DNA of 64,000 nucleotides from CAZCVI01 sp964502145 (GTDB taxonomy: Bacteria > Acidobacteriota > Aminicenantia > UBA2199). Shown one piece after another: positions 9,190-18,297 of the stretch. A program made the translations under genes and the position numbers. The stretch is from positions 73,723 through 137,722 of the forward strand of contig CAZCVI010000009.1 of the NCBI GenBank assembly GCA_964502145.1. The letters are read 5' to 3'. Every line of letters starts with the position of its first letter. Positions within the stretch are counted from its first letter, which is position 1. A model generated the notes under the pieces. The model saw only the letters and a list, made by a program, of their open reading frames with translations, ran no database searches and was not told where the DNA came from.

Positions 9190-10300
9190 AGGATTTATCG
9201 TTCAAGAAATCCTGGTTAGTGGGGTATTTGACTAAAAATTTCAGGAACAGTTCCATTCCTTCCTGTCCTGATTTAACCGCGGATAGCGCGCGGCGTAGTT
9301 TGGTGATTTGTTCGAATTCCGCTTCTTTAAAAAGCACTTCTTCCCGTCGTGTACCCGAGGCATTAATATTAATAGCCGGGAATATCCGGGCTTCCGCCAG
9401 TTTGCGATCCAAAACGATCTCGCTGTTGCCCGTGCCTTTAAACTCTTCGAAGATCAATTGGTCCATGCGTGACCCAGTATCTACCAATACCGTGGCAATA
9501 ATTGTTACCGAACCCCCGTTTTCAATGTTGCGGGCCATACCGAAGAAGCGTCGTGGCACTTCCAGCGTTCCTGCTTGGATACCACCAGACATGATGCGTC
9601 CCCTGCCTTCCGGGGAACCTTTTAAATTAAAAGCGCGGGCCATCCGGGTCAGGCTGTCTACCAGCACTACCACGTCCCGGCCACATTCCAATTCTGCGAT
9701 CACGTGGTTCATGACAAATTGAGTCAGCGTGGTATGTTCGTTGATGTTCCGGTCATTCGAACTGGCAATTACTTCCGCGTCGACTTGGCGACGGAAATGC
9801 GTGACTTCTTCCGGTCGTTCATCGATTAAAAAAGCAATGATGCGAGTTTTAGGATCTCCGGCATGGATACCCATGGCGATTTGTTCCAGAATCATGGTTT
9901 TACCAGCGCGGGGTGGTGATACAATCAAACCGCGAGTGCCTTTAGCAATTGGGGCCAATAAATCTACCACCCGCATCGACGTGTTGCCCGCCGCAGCCAG
10001 ATTAAAGCGTTGATCTGGCGTGATCGCCGTTAACTTTGTATAAGGAATACGTTTGGCAAATTGTTCCGGCGACAATCCGCACACCGTTTCCACCGAATGT
10101 AATTGCGCGTTTCTGCCGCTCCCCCGTACCTGTCCCACCACGACCGCCCCTTCTACCAGATTGTACTGTTTCACCATTTGAAAAGGTACCGTGATGCCTT
10201 CCGCTTCGCCCCCTGAATATTCTGCTGGGTCTACCAGCAAGGCACGGTTCTTGCCTTTCTGTTTTAATAATTTTAACACTCCTGTTCCGCTCTGCGGCAT
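9188..10300 (-). CDS. rho: Transcription termination factor Rho, short form
   Basis: A hexameric RNA-dependent ATPase/helicase that ends transcription. At 370 residues it is about 50 shorter than E. coli Rho and lacks the N-terminal helical Rho_N domain. It begins directly with the RNA-binding OB fold (GVLKLLKQKG, then VEGAVVVGQVRGSGR). The motor domain is complete: SPPRAGKT (Walker A), VVVLVDSLTRMARAFN (Walker B), the Q-loop region GGIQAGTLEVPRRFFGMARN, the R-loop region DTGSRMDQLIFEEFKGTGN and the arginine-finger stretch SGTRREE. The usual GFGFLR-type RNA-contact motif is replaced by RALLVDPAEYSGG. The start follows a clear AGGAGG. A Rho paralogue elsewhere in the genome is possible. Confidence 0.93.
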   Translation of the reverse strand: MPQSGTGVLKLLKQKGKNRALLVDPAEYSGGEAEGITVPFQMVKQYNLVEGAVVVGQVRGSGRNAQLHSVETVCGLSPEQFAKRIPYTKLTAITPDQRFNLAAAGNTSMRVVDLLAPIAKGTRGLIVSPPRAGKTMILEQIAMGIHAGDPKTRIIAFLIDERPEEVTHFRRQVDAEVIASSNDRNINEHTTLTQFVMNHVIAELECGRDVVVLVDSLTRMARAFNLKGSPEGRGRIMSGGIQAGTLEVPRRFFGMARNIENGGSVTIIATVLVDTGSRMDQLIFEEFKGTGNSEIVLDRKLAEARIFPAININASGTRREEVLFKEAEFEQITKLRRALSAVKSGQEGMELFLKFLVKYPTNQDFLNDKS

Positions 10301-10520
10301 TATTTTCCTCCTGGATTACTTATTTATAGTCGTATTTTCATATTTATTTACATGAATCTCATACCGGTTCACCTTTATTTTGTTCCAGTATGTCTTAAAA
10401 AACCGCGTTCCTGCCAATATTTTTTTAACGCCCGTGTTTTTTTTTAAGGTCAATAGTTGTGGTCACTAAACTATCCAGCAATAAATACCTTGTGAAATAT
10501 AAATTTCATTGCTGTAATAT

Positions 10521-10549
10521 AATATAATGATAATTTCTTCTTTTGTCAA
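10521..10549 (-). promoter_or_regulatory. rho promoter with a long 5' leader
   Basis: On the minus strand TTGACA, 17 bp, TATATT. The expected transcript start near 10514 gives a leader of about 215 nt before the rho start codon. The leader holds a possible four-codon minigene and no other gene. Leader-based autoregulation is known for rho in E. coli; here it is inference. Confidence 0.6.
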
Positions 10550-10660
10550 GTCTATTGGGATGTTCGTATCAGGCAAACTTCCAGTTCAACCCGTAGTGAC
10601 AGTGCTTCCAAGAGCCGATACAGATAATAAAAATAAAAAAATAACATCTCGCCAAAATAA

Positions 10661-10819
10661 CCTAAATCCACCGCCAAATTTCTGAAATCGTTGTGGACGA
10701 TATGGGCAGAGTGGACGACATGGACAATAAAATGCTTTTTATTTTTGCTCCACATCGTCCATATCGTCCACTCTGTCCATATCGTCCATGTTTTTTCACG
10801 AATCTGATGGTGAATTCAG
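10661..10819. repeat. 9-bp-period TGGAC hairpin element, full copy
   Basis: The left end reads CCTAAATCCACCGCC. Next come nonamers of the form GTGGACGAT/ATGGGCAGA/GTGGACGAC, an AT-rich loop, and a complementary array (CGTCCATAT/CGTCCACTC and so on). The right end, GATGGTGAATTCA, is an imperfect inverse of the left. The whole stretch between rho (and its promoter) and the next gene has no supportable ORF. Confidence 0.8.
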
Positions 10820-10833
10820 TTACTACTCTTTTT

Positions 10834-11586
10834 CTATTCTTTTGGGGGTTGGGGGATTCTTAGTTCCGTGGTTTTGTTATCTTTAAACATGGCGATCAAA
10901 CCAGGGAAATCGGTTTTGTCCGGGAAGAAGTGGTAGATGTAGAGGATTTTTGGGGAGAACAATTTGGCTGCATCAACAAGCATTTCCGGAGTCATTGTAT
11001 AGGGCAGGTTCATGGGTAGAAAAGCGACATCAATGTCTTTTAGTTCCTTCATTTCCGGGATATTTTCCGTATCACCGCCGATGTAGACCCGCTTATTGGC
11101 AAAGGTGAGAATATACCCGTTCCCCTCGCCTTTCACATGAAAAAGGGTGCCATCTTCCCTTTTATGCACGATATTGTAGGCTGGCACAGCATCAATACCA
11201 ATTTGAAACACTTCTTTATGTCCGCCATTGGCGATAATCTCGCCATCAGTTAACTTTGGCGCACAAAGTGTGGTACAGATGATCCGGGTGGTAGAAGTGC
11301 GCAGGGGTTCTAAAGCAATGGGGTCGAGATGATCGCCATGATGGTGGGTAATCAGTATCAAATCCGCCTTGGGTAGTTTCGTATAATCGGCTATTTTTGA
11401 GACAGGGTCGATTTGGATGACCTTGTTATCAAAATTGATCATCAAGGACGCATGACCGATAAAAGTAATCTTCAATGGCCCTTTGGTAGTGTCAAACACG
11501 GCAGAGTCAAAAGGCAATTCCTCCGCCGTTAAATAAAAACAACCGATTAGAAAAAAAAGTATTGTGATAAGATGTTTTACTTTCAT
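10834..11586 (-). CDS. Metallo-beta-lactamase-fold hydrolase (UlaG/Lactamase_B_3 type), exported
   Basis: A 250-residue MBL-fold protein. The N-terminus MKVKHLITILFFLIGCFYL is a signal peptide, perhaps with a lipoprotein Cys (LIGC). The metal motif THHHGDHLD is clear, preceded by IGHASLMI and followed by IGGDTEN and YIYHF, typical of the PF13483 branch. Such proteins hydrolyse phosphodiester or lactone-type bonds; the substrate is unknown. The start is set at 11586 because GGAGGTAAAA precedes it; a 36-residue longer reading is possible but lacks a ribosome-binding site and would hide the signal peptide. Confidence 0.87.
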   Translation of the reverse strand: MKVKHLITILFFLIGCFYLTAEELPFDSAVFDTTKGPLKITFIGHASLMINFDNKVIQIDPVSKIADYTKLPKADLILITHHHGDHLDPIALEPLRTSTTRIICTTLCAPKLTDGEIIANGGHKEVFQIGIDAVPAYNIVHKREDGTLFHVKGEGNGYILTFANKRVYIGGDTENIPEMKELKDIDVAFLPMNLPYTMTPEMLVDAAKLFSPKILYIYHFFPDKTDFPGLIAMFKDNKTTELRIPQPPKE

Positions 11587-11861
11587 TTTTACCTCCAAGG
11601 TAAGTATAGCAAAAAATGCAGAGGAATTAAAGACCCTATCACGGTAAGTTTCAAATGGAAGAGGCATGGATGTCCTGTACTTTTTCGGAAGCATTAGTAA
11701 TCAAAGCGGGTATTTTCCTGGTGTCTGTTGGTTCGTTTAATGTCATACAAGATATGTCTCCCACGTATATTTCTTGGGTAAGAAAACAGAGCCAAAAGAA
11801 AAAAAGCGGATTACAATTTTAAAACTGGAATACTAGAAGGGGTGAAAATTGATTTATGGTA

Positions 11862-14336
11862 TCACTGAACCACGCCCACGATTTCCTCTATATCTTGTTT
11901 CTCTTTATGTTGTAACGTATGGGCGACTAACCGGGCCAGTTGTTCTTTTTCATAAGGTTTTATTAATAAGGTTGTAATCCCAATTTCTGTTATTTTTTTC
12001 TGATCCACTAGCTCATCATAATGGCTGTACCCGGTGGTCAGTATAACGGGAATATCAGGTCGTAGGCACAAGACTTGCTTCGCCAGTTCGATACCATTTA
12101 TATAAGGCATGTTTAAATCTGTGATGACAAGGTCAAAACGATCCGGGTTTTTCATGAATACGCGTTCTACTTCGCGGCTATCGGAAATTATAGTGACGCA
12201 ATATCCGAGGGATTCGAGTATTTTGGATTCGGCTTGACATATCGGGATTTCATCGTCGATAAACAGTATATGGCCGCCGACACAGGAGACGAATTCAGGG
12301 GATTCCAGCTTATTTTCTTCAAGCATATCCTCGTCTAACAGAGGGAGATACACATCGAAGCAGGACCCTTTGCCGGGTTCACTTTTAACAGTAATTTTCC
12401 CACCGGCATTTAATACGATCCCATGGACGATAGATAATCCCATGCCACTTCCCTGACCCATGGGTTTGGTGGTAAAAAAGGGTTCGAAAATACGTTCGCT
12501 AATTTCAGGAGTCATGCCCATCCCCGTGTCATGAACCGATAGCTTACAATAATTCCCATTTTTCAAACCGGGTATTTCACCGCCGAGGTTGGGAATTTTT
12601 TCCACTGCAATCTCAAGGATACCGCCCGATTCCTGCATGGCATAACCGGCATTGGTACAAAGATTCATCAGTATTTGGTTACATTGGGAAGGTGTGACTG
12701 CGATAAAAACCGGTTCTTCGGGTAAATGATTTTTGATAATAATCGTTTTGGGCAGCATGGCGGTTAACAATTTTTCAGTTCCCATAACCAACTTCAAAAT
12801 ATTCACGCTCTTTTTTTCCCGCTTAACCTGGCGTCCGAAGGTCAGGATTTGTTCTACCAGTTCGGTGGCGCGACGGATGGAAGCGACTATTTCTGCCATA
12901 TTCTCTTTGGCTGGGCTGCCCTCGGGAAGTTCAGCCAAAACAATATAAGAATAAGCAAACATAGAGGTCAAAATATTATTAAAATCATGGGCAATCCCCC
13001 CGGCTAATGTACCTATCGCTTTTAATTTCTGGTTGTATTGAATATGTTCTTCCAATTTTCTTTTTTCTTCCCATTGCCCGACAAAAGCAGCGATTAAAAG
13101 GTTGGCACTGTGAACCACTTTTTTAAAATCCACGCCCACGGAATCTTCATCCCCGCGCACCTGGAGCTCGCCATTTAACACGTTTTTTATCATGTTCTCC
13201 AACTGCTGAATAGTATTCTTGATGCCGCGACTTATAAAAATCGAAATAACCAGGGACAACAACAACAGAATCGCCGCCGAAATGATAAAAATCAGGATAA
13301 TCTTGGTATTTAACGCCCCTGCAATCTGCCGTTCGATTTCTTTTAGCGCGATTTCTGCGATCATCGCCCATTTCACCCCACCAATGTCGACGGGCGTATA
13401 AGAAGATAATACTTCCTGACCCCGGTAGTTGACAATAATCCCGGTAGCAGTGATACCTGCCAGTGCTTTTCGTGAAGCGGGGGTGTTAACACCGTTTTTT
13501 TCCACGGACCCATTAAAAGAGGCATGAACGGAATGATTCTTTTGATCCATATAGGAATCCGACCTCATTTTTAGGTCCGGTCCTACGAGATATGTTTCAC
13601 CCGTCTGCCACATTCCCGAACGTTCTTTCATAATACTATCAATCGAGTCGATAGAAATCTGCACCGCCACAACACCGAGCACTGTGCCGTTCTCAATAAT
13701 GGGCGCAGCCAGAAATTGCGCGGGATCATTCTGGGAGGGAGGATAGGGTTTGGTGTCTGACAGAGCTATCCTTTTTTCTGCACAGGATTTCAGCCACACA
13801 TCGCGGAGGGAAGACGATACGTCCGCGATTGGAATCCCGAAATCGGATTCTTTCCTAACAGTAAATATCGTATGGCCATGGATAGGTTCGATTAAAAAAA
13901 AGTCGTAGTACCCGTATTGCCGGATCATGGATTTAAGAAAAGGAAAATAACGGTCGTGGACTTTTTTATAAGATACAGGGGCATCATAAACTTCGTCCAA
14001 GCACCCCTTAAAGCATTTACTTTCTGGCCCCCCGGCGTCTGCAAATGCCTTTTTGAGATTTTTATAGGCATCAATAATATAGGGGTCAATAGCAAACACG
14101 GAGACATTATTAATTCGTTCGGTGAAAAAATTCTTAATTTGTTCTTTTTTTATATTTCGAACCGACTCCAATTGGCGGAATGCCTGTTCTTTTAATTCGA
14201 CTTTGGCAGTATTAAGTCCTATTAACGATACGATCATGATCGGAATCAACCCGGAAATGAGGAAACTGCAAACCAGTAGTAGTTTGATTGAAATATCCCT
14301 GGTCATTGAACCTGGGATGGGGGTGGTGTTACTCAT
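11862..14336 (-). CDS. Hybrid sensor histidine kinase (Cache-type sensor, HisKA, HATPase, receiver)
   Basis: An 824-residue membrane kinase. A transmembrane segment near residues 18-40, an extracytoplasmic sensory region of about 300 residues (double-Cache-like) and a second membrane segment near 345-370 precede the cytoplasmic part. The phospho-accepting His lies in LAGGIAHDFNNIL. ATP-binding motifs are DTGMGM, FFTTKPMGQGSGMGLS and the following GG. A C-terminal receiver domain (from about residue 687) has acidic FIDDE, phospho-Asp in ITDLNMP (about 740) and Lys in LIKPY. Its start overlaps the stop of the response-regulator gene upstream by 4 nt, forming one operon. The ligand is unknown; the divergent neighbour is amt. 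Confidence 0.9.
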   Translation of the reverse strand: MSNTTPIPGSMTRDISIKLLLVCSFLISGLIPIMIVSLIGLNTAKVELKEQAFRQLESVRNIKKEQIKNFFTERINNVSVFAIDPYIIDAYKNLKKAFADAGGPESKCFKGCLDEVYDAPVSYKKVHDRYFPFLKSMIRQYGYYDFFLIEPIHGHTIFTVRKESDFGIPIADVSSSLRDVWLKSCAEKRIALSDTKPYPPSQNDPAQFLAAPIIENGTVLGVVAVQISIDSIDSIMKERSGMWQTGETYLVGPDLKMRSDSYMDQKNHSVHASFNGSVEKNGVNTPASRKALAGITATGIIVNYRGQEVLSSYTPVDIGGVKWAMIAEIALKEIERQIAGALNTKIILIFIISAAILLLLSLVISIFISRGIKNTIQQLENMIKNVLNGELQVRGDEDSVGVDFKKVVHSANLLIAAFVGQWEEKRKLEEHIQYNQKLKAIGTLAGGIAHDFNNILTSMFAYSYIVLAELPEGSPAKENMAEIVASIRRATELVEQILTFGRQVKREKKSVNILKLVMGTEKLLTAMLPKTIIIKNHLPEEPVFIAVTPSQCNQILMNLCTNAGYAMQESGGILEIAVEKIPNLGGEIPGLKNGNYCKLSVHDTGMGMTPEISERIFEPFFTTKPMGQGSGMGLSIVHGIVLNAGGKITVKSEPGKGSCFDVYLPLLDEDMLEENKLESPEFVSCVGGHILFIDDEIPICQAESKILESLGYCVTIISDSREVERVFMKNPDRFDLVITDLNMPYINGIELAKQVLCLRPDIPVILTTGYSHYDELVDQKKITEIGITTLLIKPYEKEQLARLVAHTLQHKEKQDIEEIVGVVQ

Positions 14337-15022
14337 ACGCGGAATTTATAGCCAACGCCTCGGACAGTTTCGATAAAACGACCCAACGGGGCGAGTTTTT
14401 TTCTTAGCCCGGAGACCTGATAATCCACGATTCGTTCGGTCACATCATAATTATCGATCCTGATATAATCCAATACCTGGGCACGGGAAAAAACAATATT
14501 GGGTTTGCGCGCCAAGAGTACCAGCAAGTCGAATTCGGTTTTAGTCAGGTCGACTGTTTCGCCATCGATTCGGAGTTCATGGGCATTTAAGTCGATCGTT
14601 AAGCGGTTAAAATTCAAAATATTCGTTTGGGTATCGGTAGTGTCGCTTTTTAGCTTGCGGCGTAGTACTGCCTGGATACGGGCAATCAGTATGGCCGGTT
14701 CAAAGGGTTTGGTAATATAATCGTCGGCATATTGCGCCAGTCCTTTGGTAATATCCGTGATCAATCCTTTCCCGGTTAACATGATGATAAAAATCCGCGC
14801 GGTTTGCGGGTCCCGTTTCAGAATTTTACAAACTTCAAACCCGTCGATTCCTGGGAGCATTAAATCCAGAAGCAGCAAGTCGGGTTTCTCCTTTGCCGCC
14901 AAGCGAACCGCTTCTTCACCGGTCCGGGTGGTCGTGACGGAAAAGCCCTCTTTTTCAAGTATATACGCAATGCTTTTTTGAAGGCTGACTTCATCCTCCA
15001 CAAAGAGTATTTTGCAATTCAT
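14333..15022 (-). CDS. OmpR/PhoB-family response regulator
   Basis: A 229-residue DNA-binding regulator. The receiver domain shows FVEDE, LLLLDLMLPGIDG (phospho-Asp) and ITKPFEP (conserved Lys). The C-terminal winged helix is seen in LTKTEFDLLVLLARKPNIVF and ends RFIETVRGVGYKFRV, typical of Trans_reg_C. It is the first gene of the operon with the hybrid kinase, so it is the likely output partner. It is transcribed away from amt, whose start lies 177 bp beyond, so the intergenic region may hold binding sites for it; this is inference. Confidence 0.93.
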   Translation of the reverse strand: MNCKILFVEDEVSLQKSIAYILEKEGFSVTTTRTGEEAVRLAAKEKPDLLLLDLMLPGIDGFEVCKILKRDPQTARIFIIMLTGKGLITDITKGLAQYADDYITKPFEPAILIARIQAVLRRKLKSDTTDTQTNILNFNRLTIDLNAHELRIDGETVDLTKTEFDLLVLLARKPNIVFSRAQVLDYIRIDNYDVTERIVDYQVSGLRKKLAPLGRFIETVRGVGYKFRV

Positions 15023-15061
15023 GGTAGGTCCTGTATCGTATGGAATAGATATTATATAGGT

Positions 15062-15089
15062 ATTATAATACCATTTTTATCTGACTCAA
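15062..15089 (-). promoter_or_regulatory. Promoter of the response regulator/kinase operon
   Basis: On the minus strand TTGAGT, 16 bp, TATAAT, ending 40 nt before the start codon at 15022. Confidence 0.5.
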
Positions 15090-15199
15090 GCAAGAAAAAA
15101 CAAAAATCCAATTAAATCCAAATAAAACCACAATAATCATAGGATAAAGTTTGCCATATCACTCGAATAAAACGCGATTAAATAAATAGGAGGTAATCG

Positions 15200-16414
15200 A
15201 TGATTAATTCAGGAAATGCTGGTTTTATGATTCTTGCTGCCAGCCTGGTCATGTTGATGACACCGGGGTTGGCCTTTTTTTACGGTGGACTGGTGGGCAG
15301 AAAGAATGTGTTGACAATAATGATTCAGAGTTTTGTTTCCATGGGCATAACCACTGTATTGTGGTTTATCTGTGGATATTCTTTATGTTTTAGCGGTGAT
15401 GTGGGTGGAATAATCGGAAATCTGGACAAGGCATTTTTTCAAGGTATTACTCTGACCCAGATGTTTGGCAACGGTGCCACAGGTGTGCCTGAGTTTGTGT
15501 TTCTGACGTACCAGATGATGTTCGCCATCATTACACCCGCTTTAATTACCGGTGCGTTTACCAACCGTGTCACTTTCAAAGCGTATATTGTGTTCCTGTT
15601 GGGATGGTTGCTTTTTGTGTATTTCCCATTCGTGCATATGATATGGGGTGGGGGGCTTCTGGCCAAATGGGGGGTCCTAGATTTTGCAGGTGGCATTGTG
15701 GTTCATGCGATAGCTGGTATGGCAGCTTTGGCATCCGTATTCTTTGTGGGAAAAAGGCGTGTTGAAGATAAAGGCATGCACAGTATCCCACTGGTCGCGC
15801 TGGGTACTGGGTTGCTGTGGTTTGGATGGTATGGCTTTAATGCGGGTTCAGAACTTCAAGTAGACCATGTCACGGCAATGGCCTTTATTAATACGGATTT
15901 GGCCGCTTCATTTGCCGCTGTAACCTGGTTAGCTATCGAATGGTATAGAGCAAAAAGACCAAAATTCGTGGGTTTATTGACCGGTGCAGTAGCTGGGTTG
16001 GCTACCATTACCCCGGCTGCCGGTTATGTTACGCCCCTCATGGCATGTATTATTGGAATATTGGCCGGAATTATATGCTATATTGCCATCTCTCTCAAAA
16101 ACAAATTTAAATGGGACGATGCCCTGGATGTATGGGGTGTTCATGGCGTAGGTGGTATGTCTGGGGTTGTTCTGCTGGGAGTATTCGCCTCCACGGTGGC
16201 TAATCCTGCTGGCGTTGACGGTCTGTTGCGAGGGAATGTCTCCTTCTTTTTCAAGGAAGTCATAGCTGTTCTGGGTGCAGGGCTTTATGCGTTCCTATTT
16301 ACTTATGGGATGCTGTGGCTTATCAACAAGTTCACCCCCGTAAAAGTCAGCGACAAAGACGAAGAGGATGGCTTAGACATGGCACTTCACGGAGAAACAG
16401 CCTATGAATTTTAA
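15200..16414 (+). CDS. amt: Ammonium transporter (Amt/MEP/Rh family)
   Basis: A 404-residue membrane protein with about eleven hydrophobic segments that conducts NH3/NH4+ into the cell. Family signatures include MLMTPGLAFFYGGLVGRKNV near the N-terminus, FAGGIVVHAIAGMAAL with the first pore His, WFGWYGFNAGSE and DVWGVHGVGGMSG with the second pore His. A TAGGAGGTAATCG ribosome-binding region precedes the start. No glnK/glnB is adjacent, unlike in most Amt operons. A two-component system is divergently encoded and a strong terminator follows, so the gene is monocistronic. Confidence 0.95.
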   Translation: MINSGNAGFMILAASLVMLMTPGLAFFYGGLVGRKNVLTIMIQSFVSMGITTVLWFICGYSLCFSGDVGGIIGNLDKAFFQGITLTQMFGNGATGVPEFVFLTYQMMFAIITPALITGAFTNRVTFKAYIVFLLGWLLFVYFPFVHMIWGGGLLAKWGVLDFAGGIVVHAIAGMAALASVFFVGKRRVEDKGMHSIPLVALGTGLLWFGWYGFNAGSELQVDHVTAMAFINTDLAASFAAVTWLAIEWYRAKRPKFVGLLTGAVAGLATITPAAGYVTPLMACIIGILAGIICYIAISLKNKFKWDDALDVWGVHGVGGMSGVVLLGVFASTVANPAGVDGLLRGNVSFFFKEVIAVLGAGLYAFLFTYGMLWLINKFTPVKVSDKDEEDGLDMALHGETAYEF

Positions 16415-16460
16415 GTTACTAACAATGCTCGTTTAGTCACATTATAAGATAAACATTTAG

Positions 16461-16503
16461 GCGCAGAGTCTCTGTAAAATCAGAGACTCTGCGCTGTTTT
16501 TTT
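16461..16503 (+). terminator. Rho-independent terminator of amt
   Basis: A perfect 14-bp stem (GCGCAGAGTCTCTG and its complement) around a TAAAAT loop, followed by a T-rich tail of about ten bases. Confidence 0.93.
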
Positions 16504-16504
16504 T

Positions 16505-16614
16505 GTGGACGATATGGACAGAGTGGACGACATGGACGATGTGGAACAAAAACAAAAGCATTTATTTGTCCATATCGTCCACACCGATTTTGGATATTTG
16601 GCGATGAATCCAGG
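16505..16614. repeat. 9-bp-period TGGAC hairpin element
   Basis: Five nonamers (GTGGACGAT/ATGGACAGA/GTGGACGAC/ATGGACGAT/GTGGAACAA) are followed by an A-rich loop and a shorter complementary array (TTGTCCATA/TCGTCCACA). It ends in GGCGATGAATCCAGG, like the right end of the copy at 36081. It begins immediately after the amt terminator and, with it, fills most of the 320-bp gap before the methyltransferase gene. Confidence 0.8.
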
Positions 16615-16736
16615 ACAACCTCCCGCTATTGACTTTCACCCGCAGTTCCTTTAATATTTTCATATGGTAAATAGAAAAGATAATTTTATCATCGGCTTCA
16701 CCGGTGTAGCGATCCGGTATTGGAGGAAAAACTAAG

Positions 16737-17594
16737 ATGAAACGCTTTGTAAAACGATATATGCCCGATTCCATAAAATCTCTATTCCGTCGCCTTTATT
16801 ATCGTTTCCCAGTTTTACGGCGCATCTATTATCTCCCGGTCAACCTGTGGGAATGGCTACAAGGAAAGCGAAAAGGATTGCGACCGCCACGTTCAAAGAT
16901 TTTTGTGGGGGATGGGAATTTCGAGATTATTGGTCAGGAATTTTTGAATTATTTTATTGAGTTGTGTCATTTGAAACCCACAGATAAAGTTCTGGAAGTA
17001 GGGTGTGGAATCGGGCGTATGGCCATACCTTTGACACGTTATCTGAATAATCAAGGCACTTACATTGGAATGGATATCGTGCCCGAAGGTATAACTTGGT
17101 GCCAGCGTAAGATCACCCCCCAGTTTCCCAATTTTACTTTTTTTCTATCTGACATTTACAATGATCAATACAACCCAAAGGGACGTTTGCCAGTGATGGA
17201 GTATGTTTTTCCATTGGCTGATGGTTCGTTTGATTTCGTATTCTTAACCTCCGTTTTCACCCACATGTTGCGGGCGGATATCGATCACTATCTGGCGGAG
17301 ATTAGCCGGGTATTAAAACCAGGAGGCCGATGCTTGATTACTTTTTTTCTACTTAATGACGAAACCCTGGTTTTGTTAAAAACCAGAGATCATCCGTTCA
17401 AGTATACTTATGAAGACTGCTTGGTTATTGACAGCAAAATGCCCGAAGCGAGTATCGCCCACCCGGAACAAAAAATCCGCGCGCTCTGTCTGTCCCACCA
17501 GCTCAAAATCGTGGAACCGATTCTCTACGGCAATTGGAGCGGCAGGGAGAAATACGTATCTTCCCAGGACATGCTTTTGGCTGTAAAAATTTAA
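16737..17594 (+). CDS. SAM-dependent class I methyltransferase
   Basis: A 285-residue methyltransferase. Motif I is VLEVGCGIGRMAIPL (SAM binding), followed by YIGMDIVPEGI (acidic motif II), a post-motif DFVFLTSVFTHM and EISRVLKPGGRCLITFF, typical of Methyltransf_11/25. The basic first 50 residues (many Arg/Lys with aromatic residues) may contact membrane or polymer. The substrate is unknown; polysaccharide or lipid modification would fit this subgroup. A GGAGG precedes the start by 10 nt. It precedes the TIR operon by 94 bp but that operon has its own -10 element, so they are probably separate units. Confidence 0.85.
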   Translation: MKRFVKRYMPDSIKSLFRRLYYRFPVLRRIYYLPVNLWEWLQGKRKGLRPPRSKIFVGDGNFEIIGQEFLNYFIELCHLKPTDKVLEVGCGIGRMAIPLTRYLNNQGTYIGMDIVPEGITWCQRKITPQFPNFTFFLSDIYNDQYNPKGRLPVMEYVFPLADGSFDFVFLTSVFTHMLRADIDHYLAEISRVLKPGGRCLITFFLLNDETLVLLKTRDHPFKYTYEDCLVIDSKMPEASIAHPEQKIRALCLSHQLKIVEPILYGNWSGREKYVSSQDMLLAVKI

Positions 17595-17650
17595 ATATAA
17601 ACTTCGACTGTCCCGTTATATTTATTGGTATATGCAAAAAAAAGCCACTA

Positions 17651-17659
17651 TGGTATAAT
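17651..17659 (+). promoter_or_regulatory. Extended -10 promoter of the TIR/ATPase/aminopeptidase operon
   Basis: TGGTATAAT (TATAAT at 17654-17659) lies 30 nt before the TIR start codon; no good -35 is seen. Confidence 0.5.
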
Positions 17660-17688
17660 AATATAGAATGGAGTGATAGCGAGACAAA

Positions 17689-18297
17689 ATGAGCTACCAA
17701 TACGATGTCTTTTTAAGTTACAACCGAAAGTTCCCCCACGGTCAGTGGGTAGATGAGATTTTTTATCCATTGTTTGTTCCCTACCTGGAAGATGCCCTGA
17801 ATCAAAAAGTATTGATATTCAAAGACACCGAAGAGATTAATACCGGTTCTGCTTGGCCCCATAGATTAAAGAATGCAGCCGTCCATTCGAAATGTATGGT
17901 ATCCATTTTTTCGCCCGCTTATTTTCTTTCGGAATGGTGCATGAAAGAATTTGCCATCATGTTTTACCGGCAAAAGCAATTGGGATATTTAACACAAAAA
18001 AACCCTGATGGATTGATTGTTCCCGTTAAAATCTTCGATGGTGAGCATTTCCCTGAGTATGCAAATTTTTTGCAGATGTTAGATTGTCGGGATTTATTTC
18101 TTGTCGGCGAGGGAATGAAGCAGGCAAAATCTTATATGGATTTGCAAACACGCTTACAGAGATGGGTCTACAATGTAGCTAAAGTTATAAAAAACGCCCC
18201 GGAATGGGACAACCAATGGCTGGAGAAGCATTGGTTGGAACCACTGGCGGCTAAAAAAAACTGGGCAGCAATACAAGAGGAGAAACCAATCCTATGA
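17689..18297 (+). CDS. Stand-alone TIR-domain protein
   Basis: A 202-residue protein that is almost entirely one TIR domain. The strand A motif is YDVFLSYNRK, box-like segments follow, and SPAYFLSEWCMKEF carries the conserved Glu (E87, in the WCxxE context) that acts as catalytic residue in NAD-consuming TIR enzymes. The C-terminal 50 residues are helical and unrecognised. Bacterial TIR proteins cleave NAD+ or make cyclic ADP-ribose signals in antiphage systems; whether this one does is inference. Its stop overlaps the next start by 4 nt. Confidence 0.85.
   Translation: MSYQYDVFLSYNRKFPHGQWVDEIFYPLFVPYLEDALNQKVLIFKDTEEINTGSAWPHRLKNAAVHSKCMVSIFSPAYFLSEWCMKEFAIMFYRQKQLGYLTQKNPDGLIVPVKIFDGEHFPEYANFLQMLDCRDLFLVGEGMKQAKSYMDLQTRLQRWVYNVAKVIKNAPEWDNQWLEKHWLEPLAAKKNWAAIQEEKPIL

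Noticed and set aside
10552..10755. Minus-strand frame rich in VHxVH repeats, and similar MDxMD frame at 40726-41025
   Set aside because: These arise from translating the 9-bp TGGAC arrays (period of three codons gives repeat peptides); no start signal or conserved protein is implied.
15023..15199. Sigma-54 promoter for amt
   Set aside because: No TGGC-N7-TGC pattern is visible in the spacer.
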